The notes under the pieces were generated by a model, which worked only from the letters and a program-made list of their open reading frames with translations, was not told the DNA's origin and searched no databases. A program made the position numbers and the translations under genes. A DNA stretch of 64,000 bases from assembly GCF_011074955.1 (NCBI RefSeq), contig NZ_WUQJ01000031.1, positions 1 through 64,000 on the forward strand, in the 5' to 3' direction. The DNA is from Marinobacter caseinilyticus. Lineage in GTDB: Bacteria > Pseudomonadota > Gammaproteobacteria > Pseudomonadales > Oleiphilaceae. Positions 41,780-53,138 of the stretch are shown one piece after another (the first letter of the stretch is position 1; each line of letters opens with the position of its first letter).

Positions 41780-43492
41780 TCAGTATTTTTTAGTAGCGGC
41801 TTCCGCTTCGATCTTGCGGGTAATGTACCACTGCTGGGAAATTGACAGAATGTTGTTCACCAGCCAGTACAGGACCAGACCTGCCGGGAACCATAAGAAG
41901 AAAACAGTGAATATCACCGGCATCATCTTCATCACTTTTGCCTGCATGGGATCCGGCGGGGTCGGATTCAGACTCATCTGAATGAACATGCTGGTACCCA
42001 TCAGGATTGGCAGGATGAAATACGGGTCCATGACTGACAAGTCGTGTATCCACAACATGAATGGGGCATGACGGAGCTGGACACTTTCGAAGAGTACCCA
42101 GTACAGCGCTATGAACACTGGCATTTGTACCAGGATCGGCAGGCAACCCCCCAGAGGATTGATTTTTTCCCGTTTGTAGAGCCCCATCATTTCCTGCGAC
42201 ATGCGCTGCTTGTCGTCACCATGAAGTTCCCGCAAGCGGGTCAACTGTGGCGCGACCGCACGCATTCGGGCCATGGAACGGTAGCTCGTGGCGGACAGGT
42301 GGAAGAAGACGCCCTTAACCAGAACAGTCAACAGGATGATCGCGACACCCCAGTTACCTAACAGGCTGTGGAACCAGTCCAGGATGATGAACAATGGCAA
42401 TGCGATGAAGAACAAGAAACCAAAATCGACCGTGCGGTCCAGATTGGGGGCGACGGTTTCCAGGCGATCAATGATTTTCGGTCCCACGTAGGCCTTGGCA
42501 TGGGCCTCGCCCGTCTGACCGGGTTCGACCACTGTGGCAGGGCTGACAAAGCCCATTACGTACAGGTTGTTTCGCTGACTGGTCTGAAACTGATGGGTCT
42601 CGCCCTGGGGCGGGATCCACGCGGTCAGAAAGTAATGCTGAAGAAACGCCAACCACCCGTCGGTGACGGTTTTCTTGATGGGCGTTTCTTCCAGGTCGCC
42701 GAAATCGAATTTCTCATAGGGGTCTTCCGGCGTGCTGATAACGAGGCCGAGAAACGATTTAATCCCCATGCTGTTTTGTGCCGTGGGATCGGGGCTTTTG
42801 TCACGAATGATCTTGCCGGTCAGGTTACCCTGCCAGGTCTCGGACGACTGGTTGTTGATCAGGTAACGAACTTCGATCTCGTAGCTATTGCGGGCCAGTT
42901 CATACTGCTTCGTCACTTCGACACCGGATTCGCTGGTGTAAGTGAGATTGATGGTAAGGGTTTGGTCCGTGTCCTGGAGTTCGTAGGTTGATGCCCCGAC
43001 CTGATACTCCGGGGTGGGACCATTGCGGCGACTGTCAAAACCGTTCTTACCGATGAGCCCGCTTTCCAGCATGTACACCCGGGACCGGGAATTCTGCAGC
43101 AGCTTCAAGGACGCCTTGCTGTTCAGGGAATCATCGTAATTGATCATCGCCGCTTCGACGATGTTGCCGCCGACTCGATCAATTTTGAGTTCAAGAACAT
43201 CGGTTTTTACAGTGATGAGTTTGTCGCTGACGGAAGCGACGTCACCTGACGATTCAAGGCTGTCGCCGGAATCCTGTTCGGGTGTGGAAAACTCGTCGCC
43301 GGCGTTATTTGCCGAAGCGGACCCGTTGTTGGTCGGCGTGGCAATGTTGTTGCTGCTTTCACCAAAATCCGATGGGCTTTGCTGAACGACCGGGGTGGTT
43401 TGGGGCTGGTGATAGTCTTCATTCCAGGCCAACACCATCATATAACTGACAACCGCCAGGCCTGCAAATAATACGATTCGTTGAATGTCCAT
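41780..43492 (-). CDS. yidC: Membrane protein insertase YidC
   Basis: 570 residues from the ATG at 43492; the track start at 43645 would extend through yidD and is rejected. N-terminal membrane anchor MDIQRIVLFAGLAVVSYMMV, a long periplasmic beta domain typical of Gram-negative YidC (to about residue 340), then the five-helix insertase core with VKGVFFHLSATSYRSMARMR, GGCLPILVQMPVFIALYWVL and IFTVFFLWFPAGLVLYW. It inserts Fo c and other membrane proteins. It lies 4 bp after yidD. Confidence 0.97.
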   Translation of the reverse strand: MDIQRIVLFAGLAVVSYMMVLAWNEDYHQPQTTPVVQQSPSDFGESSNNIATPTNNGSASANNAGDEFSTPEQDSGDSLESSGDVASVSDKLITVKTDVLELKIDRVGGNIVEAAMINYDDSLNSKASLKLLQNSRSRVYMLESGLIGKNGFDSRRNGPTPEYQVGASTYELQDTDQTLTINLTYTSESGVEVTKQYELARNSYEIEVRYLINNQSSETWQGNLTGKIIRDKSPDPTAQNSMGIKSFLGLVISTPEDPYEKFDFGDLEETPIKKTVTDGWLAFLQHYFLTAWIPPQGETHQFQTSQRNNLYVMGFVSPATVVEPGQTGEAHAKAYVGPKIIDRLETVAPNLDRTVDFGFLFFIALPLFIILDWFHSLLGNWGVAIILLTVLVKGVFFHLSATSYRSMARMRAVAPQLTRLRELHGDDKQRMSQEMMGLYKREKINPLGGCLPILVQMPVFIALYWVLFESVQLRHAPFMLWIHDLSVMDPYFILPILMGTSMFIQMSLNPTPPDPMQAKVMKMMPVIFTVFFLWFPAGLVLYWLVNNILSISQQWYITRKIEAEAATKKY

Positions 43493-43496
43493 AAAC

Positions 43497-43790
43497 TCAG
43501 TGCGTCGTCTGGTTAGGGTGTGAAGAGCTGCGAGCCTGCTGGCAACAACCATCTGTGGGGGTACGGTTTGATGTTGAACTCGCCGGGACAGGATCATACC
43601 CGCCTTCGGACCAGGGATGACACCGCAATAATCGCTTGATGGCAAGTATCAGCCCATATACCGCGCCATGGGTTTCAATGGCGTCAATGGCATACGCGGA
43701 ACACGTTGGGTAATGGCGGCAATGACTGGCCATTAGCGGACTGATGGCGTACTGGTAGCAGCGGATAGGCAGGAGCAACCATTTGCGCAT
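43497..43790 (-). CDS. yidD: Membrane protein insertion efficiency factor YidD
   Basis: 97 residues. Small protein with an amphipathic N-terminus that aids Yid[21 protein letters not shown] and [35 protein letters not shown] are the conserved parts. The C-terminal 25 residues ([17 protein letters not shown]) are variable and Ser-rich. The ATG overlaps the rnpA stop by one base (TAATG), so translation is coupled. Confidence 0.95.
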   Translation of the reverse strand: MRKWLLLPIRCYQYAISPLMASHCRHYPTCSAYAIDAIETHGAVYGLILAIKRLLRCHPWSEGGYDPVPASSTSNRTPTDGCCQQARSSSHPNQTTH

Positions 43791-44194
43791 TAACCCGCTC
43801 CTTTACCAACGGCGGTTGAGGTGTCCGAAATTGGGCTGGGCCGAGCTGATTTCCGTATTAGACGTTCCCAGAGGTCATTCAACATTCGGTGAAGCGCATC
43901 GTTTTCCACGGATGCCAAACCTTGCCTGCCTAATACCACGATATCGATCGCAGGTAGATCGGTTCGGTGTCGGAATGTCTCCCGCACCAGGCGTTTGACT
44001 CGGTTACGTTGAACCGCGTGCTTCAGGTTTTTCTTGGAAAACACAAGCCCAACCCTGGCATGCCCAAGGGTATTGGGTGCTGCCAGGATCAGAAAATGCT
44101 TGTGCGGTACTCGGATCTGTACGTTACCGAAGACTTCGCTGTAATCCCGAGGTGTCAGTAATCGCGATGATCTCGGAAAAACATAAGTCCCCAT
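43790..44194 (-). CDS. rnpA: Ribonuclease P protein component
   Basis: 134 residues. Binds the RNase P RNA and helps cleave the tRNA 5' leader. [37 protein letters not shown] and [11 protein letters not shown] (the RNR motif region) and [20 protein letters not shown] are typical. The basic region needed for RNA binding is intact. It lies 16 bp after rpmH in the standard rpmH-rnpA-yidD-yidC order. Confidence 0.97.
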   Translation of the reverse strand: MGTYVFPRSSRLLTPRDYSEVFGNVQIRVPHKHFLILAAPNTLGHARVGLVFSKKNLKHAVQRNRVKRLVRETFRHRTDLPAIDIVVLGRQGLASVENDALHRMLNDLWERLIRKSARPSPISDTSTAVGKGAG

Positions 44195-44210
44195 GCGGTC
44201 GCTTTACGAC

Positions 44211-44345
44211 TTACGCTGACAGACGCGCACGGCCTTTGGCACGACGACGGGAAATTACTTTACGGCCGTTGGCAGTTGCCATACGAGCGCGAAAACCGTG
44301 AACGCGCTTACGCTTCAGTACGCTGGGTTGAAACGTTCTTTTCAT
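44211..44345 (-). CDS. rpmH: 50S ribosomal protein L34
   Basis: 44 residues, read from the ATG at 44345 to TAA at 44211-44213. The sequence starts [20 protein letters not shown] and continues [24 protein letters not shown], the almost invariant L34. It is the first gene of the leftward rpmH-rnpA-yidD-yidC-mnmE cluster and borders the oriC-like gap. AGGCTC just upstream of the start is a weak ribosome-binding site. Confidence 0.98.
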   Translation of the reverse strand: MKRTFQPSVLKRKRVHGFRARMATANGRKVISRRRAKGRARLSA

Positions 44346-44992
44346 GGTGAGGCTCTCACATTACGAAGTTAAATACATTCAGTCGTTGGCTGCAAAATGA
44401 ACAGTCAAAACAGGTGCGGCATTCTAGTCAATGTGGCCGATGAATTCAATGGGTATTACCAGAGGAATTATGGGAAGCGGTGTGGAGGGGCAAATCGGCA
44501 ACCTATTATTAATTTAATAGGTGTTTTTAATTCTTTTAGTTCTTTTAACTACTACTGTTATTAGACAAGGCAATTTCTGTGGGTAAGCGTTATTTATTCA
44601 ACAAAGTCATAAGGTTGAAGCAATGACAAGGCGGTTGACCAACCATCGTGAGCACTGTGGGTAAGCGTCTAATGGTTTGTGGGTAAGTTCGTCAGGGCGG
44701 CGACGGGGAAGTTATTCATGGTTGCATACACCGGTTGTGAACAGGTTTGGAGGGTGGTTGCCAACATCACACTGTGGGTAACTTTTTTTGATCATTTATC
44801 TGTACACAAGCCTGTAGGTAAGTTTGTAAGAAATTGAAAAATAATACTAATACTTTCCACAGGCTGTTCATTACTTTCGTTTAGGGCTTTCACTTAAGGG
44901 GGCCTGGGGGTAGAATTCTGGGTCATCTTTAACACTGAGATTCCGGATTCGTTGAATCGTAGGATTTCCCCCAGCATCGGAGGCAGACTGTC
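44346..44992. other. Candidate chromosomal replication origin (oriC) between rpmH and dnaA
   Basis: 647 bp without a gene in the position where pseudomonads keep oriC. TGTGGGTAA occurs four times exactly, at 44578-44586, 44656-44664, 44678-44686 and 44773-44781, all in the same orientation, and TGTAGGTAA at 44813-44821. This is one base off the reverse complement of the perfect box TTATCCACA. TTATTCATG (44712) and CTTTCCACA (44853) are looser boxes. An AT-rich stretch (44501-44565) with the palindrome ACCTATTA-TTAATT-TAATAGGT (44501-44522) could be the unwinding element. dnaA itself starts at the right edge. Confidence 0.75.
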
Positions 44993-46438
44993 GTGCCGCA
45001 GCGTATTTGGCATCAATGTCTTGAAGTACTCCGGGACGAGTTCCCTGCCCAACAGTTTAATACCTGGTTGCGGCCACTTCAGTCGGATCATCGCGAAGGC
45101 CAGCTTATGCTGTTTGCGCCGAACCGATTTGTCATGGATTGGGTGAATGAGAAATACCTTCGGCGAATTGAGGAGGTTCTGAAAGATCTGGAAGGGGGAC
45201 AGGCTCCGCGTGTCAACATGACGGTGGGGTCAGCGCCAAAGGCTGGCAAACTGGTCAATGTGTCTGATGGTCCCCCGATAAAGCCGCAATTTCGCGACGA
45301 TCCCGGAGTGGCGAATGAAGAAGAACGCGGAATAGCGGCCACAGTCGCGGAAAGACCCGGCGGTCAGATGGCTCGTACCGGCCGACGGCCGGTTCAGGTC
45401 GAAGGCGATATCAAGCATCAGAGCTTCCTGAATGAAGGATTTACCTTTGACACTTTTGTGGAAGGCAAATCCAACCAATTGGCGCGGGCAGCCTCGATGC
45501 AAGTAGCCGAAAATCCCGGCGGCGCCTACAACCCTCTGTTTTTATACGGTGGCGTGGGCCTGGGTAAGACTCACCTGATGCACGCCATCGGGAATGACAT
45601 CGTCAGACGGAATCCACGGGCGAAAGTGGCGTATCTGCGTTCGGAACGGTTTGTCGCCGACATGGTCAAGGCCCTGCAACTGAACGCAATCACGGAATTC
45701 AAACGATATTACCGGTCTGTGGATGCGCTGTTGATTGACGACATCCAGTTCTTTGCGCGAAAGGAGCGTTCACAGGAGGAGTTTTTCCATACCTTCAATG
45801 CGCTGTTGGAGGGGGGGCAGCAGGTTATCGTCACCTGCGACCGGTTTCCGAAAGAAATTGTCGACATGGAGGAGCGTCTGAAGTCCCGTTTCGGCTGGGG
45901 GCTCACCATCATGGTGGAGCCGCCTGAACTGGAAACCCGGGTGGCAATATTGATGAAGAAAGCCGAACAGGTGAATGTTCGTTTGAGCAGCGAAGCAGCG
46001 TTTTTCATTGCGCAAAAGATACGGTCAAACGTTCGAGAGCTTGAAGGCGCGCTGCGTCTGGTGATAGCGAATGCTCACTTCACCGGCTCAGAAATCACCC
46101 CTCCATTCATTCGTGAAAGTCTTAAAGACCTGTTGGCGTTGCATGAGAAGCAGGTCAGTATCGACAACATTCAGCGAACGGTGGCGGAGTACTACAAGAT
46201 CAAGGTCGCCGACCTGTTGTCCAAGCGTCGAACCAGAAACATCACCAGGCCGCGACAAGTCGCTATGTCGTTGTCCAAGGAACTGACGAACCACAGCCTG
46301 CCGGAAATAGGCGACGCCTTTGGCGGACGGGACCACACCACTGTTTTACACGCCTGCAAAAAAGTGGTCGAGTTGCAGGGGACGGATCCCAACATCCGTG
46401 AGGACTACCAGAATTTTATGCGTTTATTGACGACTTGA
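44993..46438 (+). CDS. dnaA: Chromosomal replication initiator protein DnaA
   Basis: 481 residues from a GTG start with GGAGG 9 bases upstream. Domain I is [20 protein letters not shown] and NTWLRPLQ; domain II (about 75-145) is a flexible linker rich in Gly, Arg and Pro. Domain III, the AAA+ core, has [11 protein letters not shown] (Walker A 186-193), LLIDDIQFF (Walker B) and [18 protein letters not shown] (arginine finger region). Domain IV ends with [15 protein letters not shown], which contacts DnaA boxes. ATP-DnaA opens oriC. It is the first gene of dnaA-dnaN-(ABC1 kinase)-recF-gyrB. Confidence 0.98.
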   Translation: MPQRIWHQCLEVLRDEFPAQQFNTWLRPLQSDHREGQLMLFAPNRFVMDWVNEKYLRRIEEVLKDLEGGQAPRVNMTVGSAPKAGKLVNVSDGPPIKPQFRDDPGVANEEERGIAATVAERPGGQMARTGRRPVQVEGDIKHQSFLNEGFTFDTFVEGKSNQLARAASMQVAENPGGAYNPLFLYGGVGLGKTHLMHAIGNDIVRRNPRAKVAYLRSERFVADMVKALQLNAITEFKRYYRSVDALLIDDIQFFARKERSQEEFFHTFNALLEGGQQVIVTCDRFPKEIVDMEERLKSRFGWGLTIMVEPPELETRVAILMKKAEQVNVRLSSEAAFFIAQKIRSNVRELEGALRLVIANAHFTGSEITPPFIRESLKDLLALHEKQVSIDNIQRTVAEYYKIKVADLLSKRRTRNITRPRQVAMSLSKELTNHSLPEIGDAFGGRDHTTVLHACKKVVELQGTDPNIREDYQNFMRLLTT

Positions 46439-46544
46439 TTCTAAAACGAGCAGGCGGGATGGGTTTTGTCGTCCGGCCTGACTAGAATAGGCCGTAAGCA
46501 ATACACGTGAACCGTTCAACCCACTTATAAGAATGCTGAGTGCC

Positions 46545-47648
46545 ATGAAACTGACGATCAGCCGAGAATCGCTATTAACGCCATTGCAATCCATCGCAGG
46601 GGTGGTCGAACGCAAGCAGACCATGCCGGTCCTGTCGAACGTATTGGTGGTCGCCGAGGGTAATACCCTGACGCTGACCGGCACCAATATGGAAGTTGAA
46701 TTGATTGGCCGGGTTACCCCGGTGCATATTGATCAACCCGGGCGCATTACAGTACCGGCGCGGAAGCTGTCTGACATTTGTCGGGCGTTGGGGGATGAGT
46801 CACCGATCGAGTTGTCGCTTGAAGGTGATCGTTTGCATCTGCGCTGTGGCGCCAGCCATTTCACGCTGTCGACGCTGCCGGCCGAACATTTCCCCAATGT
46901 CGAAGACGAGCCGGAAAGTTTCCGGCTGGAGTTGCCTCAGGGCGAACTGGGCAAGATGCTCGACGCCACGGCGTTTGCCATGGCTCAGCAGGACGTTCGT
47001 TATTACCTTAACGGGCTGTTGCTGGAAGTGGACAAAGAACATGTCCGAACGGTGGCGACAGACGGTCACCGGTTGGCGATGGCTCATATTGATATGGCCA
47101 CCGGCTGTGCGGAACCCCGGCAAGTGATTGTGCCGCGTAAGGGTGTGCTGGAGTTGGCACGCCTACTGGACGACGTGCAGACACCGGTTACCCTGGTGAT
47201 TGGTGACAACCATCTGCGTGCGACAGTCGGGTCCTATACGTTTACCTCGAAACTGATTGAAGGCAAATTCCCGGACTATAACCGGGTCATTCCCCGGGGT
47301 GGCGATAAAACCGTGCTGGCCGATCGCAGTACATTAAAGAACACCTTGCAGCGAGCGGGTATTCTGTCTCACGAAAATATCCGTGGCGTGCGCCTGAACC
47401 TGGCGTCTGGGGAACTGCAAATATTTGCCAACAACCCCGATCAGGAGCAGGCCGAAGATGCGCTACCGGTCGACTATCAGGGCGAATCCCTTCAGATTGG
47501 TTTCAATGTAGGCTACCTGGTGGATGTGTTGAACGCTCTGGATGATGATCAGGTGAAAATTACCCTGGCCAATCCTAACAGCAGTGCGCTCATCGAATCG
47601 CCCAATGACACCAGTTGCTTGTATGTGGTCATGCCGATGCGTCTGTAG
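46545..47648 (+). CDS. dnaN: DNA polymerase III beta subunit (sliding clamp)
   Basis: 367 residues from the ATG at 46545, near the E. coli 366; an in-frame ATG at 46533 would add four residues. Ring-shaped dimer that tethers polymerase III. Seen: MKLTISRESLLTPLQSIAGV, ERKQTMPVLSNVLV, RKLSDICRALGDE, TDGHRLAM, and the C-terminal VVMPMRL, the usual end of the hydrophobic cleft region. It lies 106 bp after dnaA. The next gene is not recF, as would be usual, but an ABC1 kinase. Confidence 0.97.
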   Translation: MKLTISRESLLTPLQSIAGVVERKQTMPVLSNVLVVAEGNTLTLTGTNMEVELIGRVTPVHIDQPGRITVPARKLSDICRALGDESPIELSLEGDRLHLRCGASHFTLSTLPAEHFPNVEDEPESFRLELPQGELGKMLDATAFAMAQQDVRYYLNGLLLEVDKEHVRTVATDGHRLAMAHIDMATGCAEPRQVIVPRKGVLELARLLDDVQTPVTLVIGDNHLRATVGSYTFTSKLIEGKFPDYNRVIPRGGDKTVLADRSTLKNTLQRAGILSHENIRGVRLNLASGELQIFANNPDQEQAEDALPVDYQGESLQIGFNVGYLVDVLNALDDDQVKITLANPNSSALIESPNDTSCLYVVMPMRL

Positions 47649-47928
47649 CAACTTGTGGGTTGGCTAGAGCCGAGCTTGTGGTTGGGGAAGCACTATTAAT
47701 AGGTGAACAGCACGACCATAAGACGGTCAGCCTGATCGATAAAGGCACCGCCTAAAGAGGCCTAACGGCAACGGGTGTTGGTCAGGTAAGTAAGCTTATC
47801 TGCTAAGAAAGGATTCGACGGTCGGTCGCGTGGATGAACCAGGCCATTGTTCGGACCGGAGTCCGGGTACGGTCAGAGGTTAAGGATAGCTGGCTGATCA
47901 GGGCCATTGTTTATAAGGTGGAGAGTGT

Positions 47929-49200
47929 ATGAGCGCGGTTATCAACAGTGTCAAAGGGGCATTAAGGATTGGCCAGACGGCGTCTGTTCTGGGGCGTACG
48001 GGGTTGATGTGGCTTCGGGGCCACCGACCACCGGCACCGCAATTGCTGCGGCAGACGTTTGAGTCTTTGGGGGCCACCTACATTAAGTTGGGCCAGTTTA
48101 TTGCGAGCTCACCGACGTTCTTTCCCAAGGACTACGTGGAAGAATTCCAGTATTGTCTCGACCGCACCCCTAGCCTGCCCTTCAGCGTGATAAAAAAAAT
48201 CATCCGGAACGAACTTGACCGACCGATTCCCGAAGTGTTTGCCGATATTGATCCGGTGCCACTTGCGTCCGCCTCCATTGCCCAGGTTCATGCGGCCCGT
48301 TTGGTGACCGGTGAAGATGTGGTGATCAAAGTGCAAAAACCCGGGGTCGAGAATATCCTTCTCACCGATCTGAATTTTCTTTACGTTTCGGCAAAAATTC
48401 TCGAAACACTGGCACCGAAGCTGTCCTGGACGTCGCTGTCCGGAATTGTGGAAGAAATTCAGCGCACCATGATGGAAGAATGTGATTTCATCAAGGAAGC
48501 CAACAATCTGAAGGTATTCCGGGAGTTTTTACACGATACCCACAACGAGGACGCCACGGTTCCGAAAGTCTACGAACAGTCCAGTACCCGGCGCATTCTG
48601 ACCATGGAGCGTTTTTACGGCGTGCCACTGACGGACATGGACAGTATTCGGGGCTACGCCAGAGATCCCGAGCGAACCCTCATCACTGCCATGAACACCT
48701 GGTTTGCCAGCTTGACCCAGTGTGAATTTTTCCACGCGGACGTGCACGCCGGAAATCTGATGGTTTTAACCGATGGCCGTGTCGGGTTCATTGATTTTGG
48801 CATCGTTGGCCGGATCAAGCCGGATACCTGGCAGGCAGTCTCGGACTTTATTTCCTCTGTGATGGTGGGGCATTTTGAGGGCATGGCCGATGCCATGATT
48901 CGTATTGGCATTACCCATGACACCGTGAATGTGAACGCCCTTGCCGCCGACCTGCGACGTCTGTACCAGCAGATGGATCGAATGGTGCCGGATGCGACAC
49001 CCTATCAGCCGGATCAGACGGAAGACGAAGTGAACAACATCCTGATGGACATGGTTAAAATTGGTGAAGGTCACGGTTTACACTTCCCAAGGGAATTCGC
49101 GCTGTTGCTTAAGCAATTTCTGTACTTTGACCGCTACGTCCACATTCTGGCACCGGAGATGGATGTGTTCATGGATAAGCGTCTGACCATGCTTCATTAA
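47929..49200 (+). CDS. ABC1/UbiB (AarF) family atypical protein kinase
   Basis: 423 residues. All ABC1 signatures are intact: KLGQ (KxGQ, 53-56), the Ala-rich loop ASASIAQVHAA (113-123), VVIKVQKPGV with Lys134, EECDFIKEANN (ExD, 183-193), FFHADVHAGNLMV (268-280) and IDFGIVG (288-294). In ubiquinone makers UbiB (about 546 residues) has two C-terminal membrane helices; this protein lacks them and so is a soluble paralog. Its place between dnaN and recF is unusual. It is preceded by a good GGTGGAG site and followed by a strong terminator, so it may be its own unit. Role unknown; ATPase activity in lipid or quinone metabolism is the family norm. Confidence 0.92.
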   Translation: MSAVINSVKGALRIGQTASVLGRTGLMWLRGHRPPAPQLLRQTFESLGATYIKLGQFIASSPTFFPKDYVEEFQYCLDRTPSLPFSVIKKIIRNELDRPIPEVFADIDPVPLASASIAQVHAARLVTGEDVVIKVQKPGVENILLTDLNFLYVSAKILETLAPKLSWTSLSGIVEEIQRTMMEECDFIKEANNLKVFREFLHDTHNEDATVPKVYEQSSTRRILTMERFYGVPLTDMDSIRGYARDPERTLITAMNTWFASLTQCEFFHADVHAGNLMVLTDGRVGFIDFGIVGRIKPDTWQAVSDFISSVMVGHFEGMADAMIRIGITHDTVNVNALAADLRRLYQQMDRMVPDATPYQPDQTEDEVNNILMDMVKIGEGHGLHFPREFALLLKQFLYFDRYVHILAPEMDVFMDKRLTMLH

Positions 49201-49391
49201 GTCGCCCGGTATTTCTTCTAAGCCCGTGCCCATTGACCCGTTGCCGACAGCCAACCAACCAGGCGATCAAGCTACATCAAAGTACGGGTTAAAAATGCTA
49301 ACCCTATAACAGTGGCGATTACTGTCTCTCGGTGGTTAGGAAACAGAACGCCAACGGTGTTCGCCTTCACCGGACAGGTTTTGTAAAATGG

Positions 49392-49443
49392 AACAGCGCC
49401 TTGCACTGAACCGGCCCAGGTTCGAGTCAGGCGCTGTTTTTTT
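49392..49443 (+). terminator. Strong intrinsic terminator between the ABC1 kinase and recF
   Basis: AACAGCGCCT (49392-49401) pairs perfectly with AGGCGCTGTT (49429-49438), an inner GAACC/GGTTC stem extends it, and seven T follow. It should end transcription from dnaA-dnaN-ABC1, so recF and gyrB need a promoter at or after it. Confidence 0.85.
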
Positions 49444-49475
49444 ATCCTCCGGTGTTATTTGGACAGTCCTTTTCT

Positions 49476-50633
49476 ATGGCGCTAGTGAAGCTGCAAACGG
49501 AAAATTTCCGTAATCTGAACGGTGCGCCGGTCGTGTTTTCCCCCTCCATGAATTTGCTCTACGGTGAAAATGGCAGTGGCAAAACCAGTTTCTTGGAAGC
49601 CATCGGTTATTTGGGGCTGGGACGATCATTTCGTGTGGGTCGTCACCAAGCGGTGTGCAAACACCAGAGCAATCGTCTGACGGTGTTTGGCGGACTTGAC
49701 CACGGCTTGAGGGATCACCGACCCGCCACTGGCAGTGACAGCGTAGGCGGCGAGCCGCTTCGTGCCACGTCCTTTGCCCATCGCCTGGGGTTTGCGAGGG
49801 ACATCGTGAGCAAGGAAACATTCCTGAAGGTGGATGGTGAGCCGGTGCGGAGTCTGTCGGCACTGGCGAAACACTTTCCGGTATCGGTCATTGACCCGGG
49901 CGTGTTTGACATTGTTGCCGGTGGCCCCGGCAAACGCAGACAGTTTTTAGACTGGGCCGTGTTCCACGTGGAACCCTCGTTCGCATCCCACTGGCAACAG
50001 TGTCAAAGAGTCACATCACAGCGGAATCAAACCCTCAGAAATGGTAGACTAGACGATTCCCTGATGCGGGTCTGGGATGGCCAATATGTTACCTTGGCAA
50101 CCCAGGTGAATGAGGCTCGAACAACGGCCTTTGGAATGTTTAAAGACGCCTTTGACGCCTTGCTCAACGAAGTACAGGCCCCATGGGCGGTAGGCATGAA
50201 GTTGGACTTTTACCCCGGTTGGGATACTAGCCAACCGCTGGCGGATGTCCTGCTTCAGCATCGGGATCAGGAACTGAAAATGGGTCATACATTGTATGGC
50301 CCCAATCGAGCGGACATCCGGCTGCGGTTCCAAGGACGGCCGGTAGCGGAAACCTTTTCCCGCGGTCAACAAAAGACCCTGGTGATCCTGATGAAAATTG
50401 CCCAGGGAATGGTGTTGAACAGTCTAGGGAAACAAGTGACGTTTCTGCTTGATGACATTAATGCAGAACTGGATGCGGAGCATCGCGCGACGCTTGCAGA
50501 AAAATTACGGTTGTTGAAGTGTCAGGTATTCATTACCTCCATTGAACGACCAGAGCCACAGAGCTTGTGGCGAGACACTATGCCCGATTTCAAAATGTTC
50601 CACGTGGAACATGGCGGATTAACGGAAGAATAA
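49476..50633 (+). CDS. recF: DNA replication and repair protein RecF
   Basis: 385 residues from the ATG at 49476; a GTG at 49452 in frame would add eight. It loads RecA at gaps with RecO and RecR. Walker A is YGENGSGKTSFLEA (29-42), the ABC signature is ETFSRGQQKTLVI and Walker B VTFLLDDINAEL. It is some 20-25 residues longer than E. coli RecF; the excess lies near residues 70-95 (RPATGSDSVGGEPLRATS). Two parS-like palindromes are embedded in the coding sequence at 49960-49975 and 50596-50611, constraining codons for FHVE. Confidence 0.95.
   Translation: MALVKLQTENFRNLNGAPVVFSPSMNLLYGENGSGKTSFLEAIGYLGLGRSFRVGRHQAVCKHQSNRLTVFGGLDHGLRDHRPATGSDSVGGEPLRATSFAHRLGFARDIVSKETFLKVDGEPVRSLSALAKHFPVSVIDPGVFDIVAGGPGKRRQFLDWAVFHVEPSFASHWQQCQRVTSQRNQTLRNGRLDDSLMRVWDGQYVTLATQVNEARTTAFGMFKDAFDALLNEVQAPWAVGMKLDFYPGWDTSQPLADVLLQHRDQELKMGHTLYGPNRADIRLRFQGRPVAETFSRGQQKTLVILMKIAQGMVLNSLGKQVTFLLDDINAELDAEHRATLAEKLRLLKCQVFITSIERPEPQSLWRDTMPDFKMFHVEHGGLTEE
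49960..49975. promoter_or_regulatory. parS-like site inside recF
   Basis: TGTTCCACGTGGAACC matches the pseudomonad parS form TGTTCCACGTGGAACA at 15 of 16 positions. ParB bound here would spread over the origin region. ParA and ParB genes are in the same window. Confidence 0.85.
50596..50611. promoter_or_regulatory. Perfect parS site near the 3' end of recF
   Basis: TGTTCCACGTGGAACA is a perfect 16-base palindrome and a known parS variant (established form in pseudomonads). It encodes FHVEH near the RecF C-terminus, 636 bases after the first site. Confidence 0.92.
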
Positions 50634-53069
<2,436 letters not shown>

Positions 53070-53082
53070 CGTTGGTACGGCG

Positions 53083-53112
53083 AAAAAAAGGCGGCCTTTT
53101 GGCCGCCTTTTT
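53083..53112 (+). terminator. Bidirectional terminator after gyrB
   Basis: AAAGGCGGCC (53087-53096), loop TTTT, GGCCGCCTTT (53101-53110), with A-run before and T-run after. It serves gyrB rightward and the convergent VC0807-type gene leftward. Confidence 0.92.
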
Positions 53113-53138
53113 CTTATCTATCAATCACTTGAAAACGT

